This document shows, piece after piece, positions 63,968-64,000 of a stretch of 64,000 nucleotides of DNA. Every line of letters begins with the position of its first letter. Position 1 is the first letter of the stretch. The stretch lies in assembly GCA_001513155.1 (NCBI GenBank), contig LFSR01000032.1, forward strand, positions 99,347 through 163,346. The letters are read 5' to 3'. Source of the stretch: Syntrophomonas sp. DTU018 (GTDB lineage Bacteria; Bacillota; Syntrophomonadia; Syntrophomonadales; Syntrophomonadaceae). The notes beneath the pieces are model-generated. The model was not told where the DNA came from, did no database searches, and saw only the letters and a program-made list of their open reading frames with translations. The position numbers and the translations under genes are program-made.

Positions 63968-63994
63968 GAGGTCAGGAATAGAAAAGAGACCTCA
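63968..63994 (-). terminator. Possible terminator at the right edge, minus orientation
   Basis: GAGGTC (from 63968) pairs with GACCTC (ending at 63993). The run of T needed for termination is present only on the minus strand, where TTTTTTC follows the stem; on the + strand an A run follows. It may end a minus-strand gene outside the window, and may be weakly bidirectional. Nothing else is seen in 63900-64000 except a weak CCGGGCA/TGCCTGG hairpin. Confidence 0.4.
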
Positions 63995-64000
63995 AAAAGC

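Noticed and set aside
1..64000. tRNA, rRNA, CRISPR arrays, prophage or IS transposase genes
   Set aside because: None was recognised on reading; the only mobile-looking sequence is the non-coding palindromic element at 21660-21812.

Overview
The window is a chromosomal block from a spore-forming, flagellated, low-to-mid GC Firmicute of the Clostridia. Evidence is the Bacillus/Clostridium gene order (division-cell wall cluster, then spoIIGA-sigE, sigG, dprA-topA-trmFO-xerC-hslVU-codY, then the fla/che operon), strong Shine-Dalgarno sites of the AGGAGG type, a diaminopimelate-type MurE, and sporulation sigma factors. My best guess is a Syntrophomonas-like organism, from recollection of gene order and composition only. 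Almost everything is on the + strand.

Layout. 1-972: 3' part of a PHP-type metallohydrolase. 1249-19796: dcw cluster mraZ-rsmH-ftsL-spoVD-murE-murF-mraY-murD-ftsW-murG-murC-murA-ftsQ-DUF881-sbp-ftsA-ftsZ, covering the peptidoglycan precursor pathway and septum assembly, ended by a clear terminator. 19995-22931: sporulation genes spoIIGA, sigE and sigG plus a small membrane peptide; a palindromic MITE-like element sits between sigE and sigG inside what looks like a duplicated terminator. 23026-24327: an orphan DNA adenine methyltransferase. 24383-24759: two tiny genes on the minus strand, the only apparent minus-strand genes. 24962-33227: dprA, topA, trmFO, xerC, hslV, hslU and codY, ended by a strong terminator. 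33479-63899: a dense flagellar/chemotaxis operon of about 30 kb (flgB to sigD, then fapA-like and two small genes).

How the genes work together. The first block makes UDP-MurNAc-pentapeptide (MurA, C, D, E, F), lipid I and II (MraY, MurG), and the FtsZ-FtsA-FtsQ-FtsL-FtsW-PBP divisome. The second block supplies the protease and sigma factors for mother-cell and forespore transcription. The third carries DNA uptake/recombination, topology, tRNA modification, chromosome dimer resolution, proteolysis and nutrient sensing. The last builds the basal body, export gate, hook and switch, with the CheA/W/Y/B/C/D and FliY signalling arm and sigma-D; CheR, receptors, flagellin and stators are not in this window.

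Most of the window is orthodox. The less ordinary items are an array of MraZ-type boxes with 10-bp period over the mraZ promoter, an ftsA frame that seems to need an ATT start codon, the MITE flanked by two copies of a terminator, the orphan methyltransferase next to sigG, the minus-strand mini-operon, a cysteine-bearing loop in CodY, and a membrane-anchored protein with a C-terminal helix-turn-helix at the end of the flagellar operon. I did not find a clearly new multi-gene system. Start sites were chosen by Shine-Dalgarno spacing and family N-termini, and several differ from the longest open frame.
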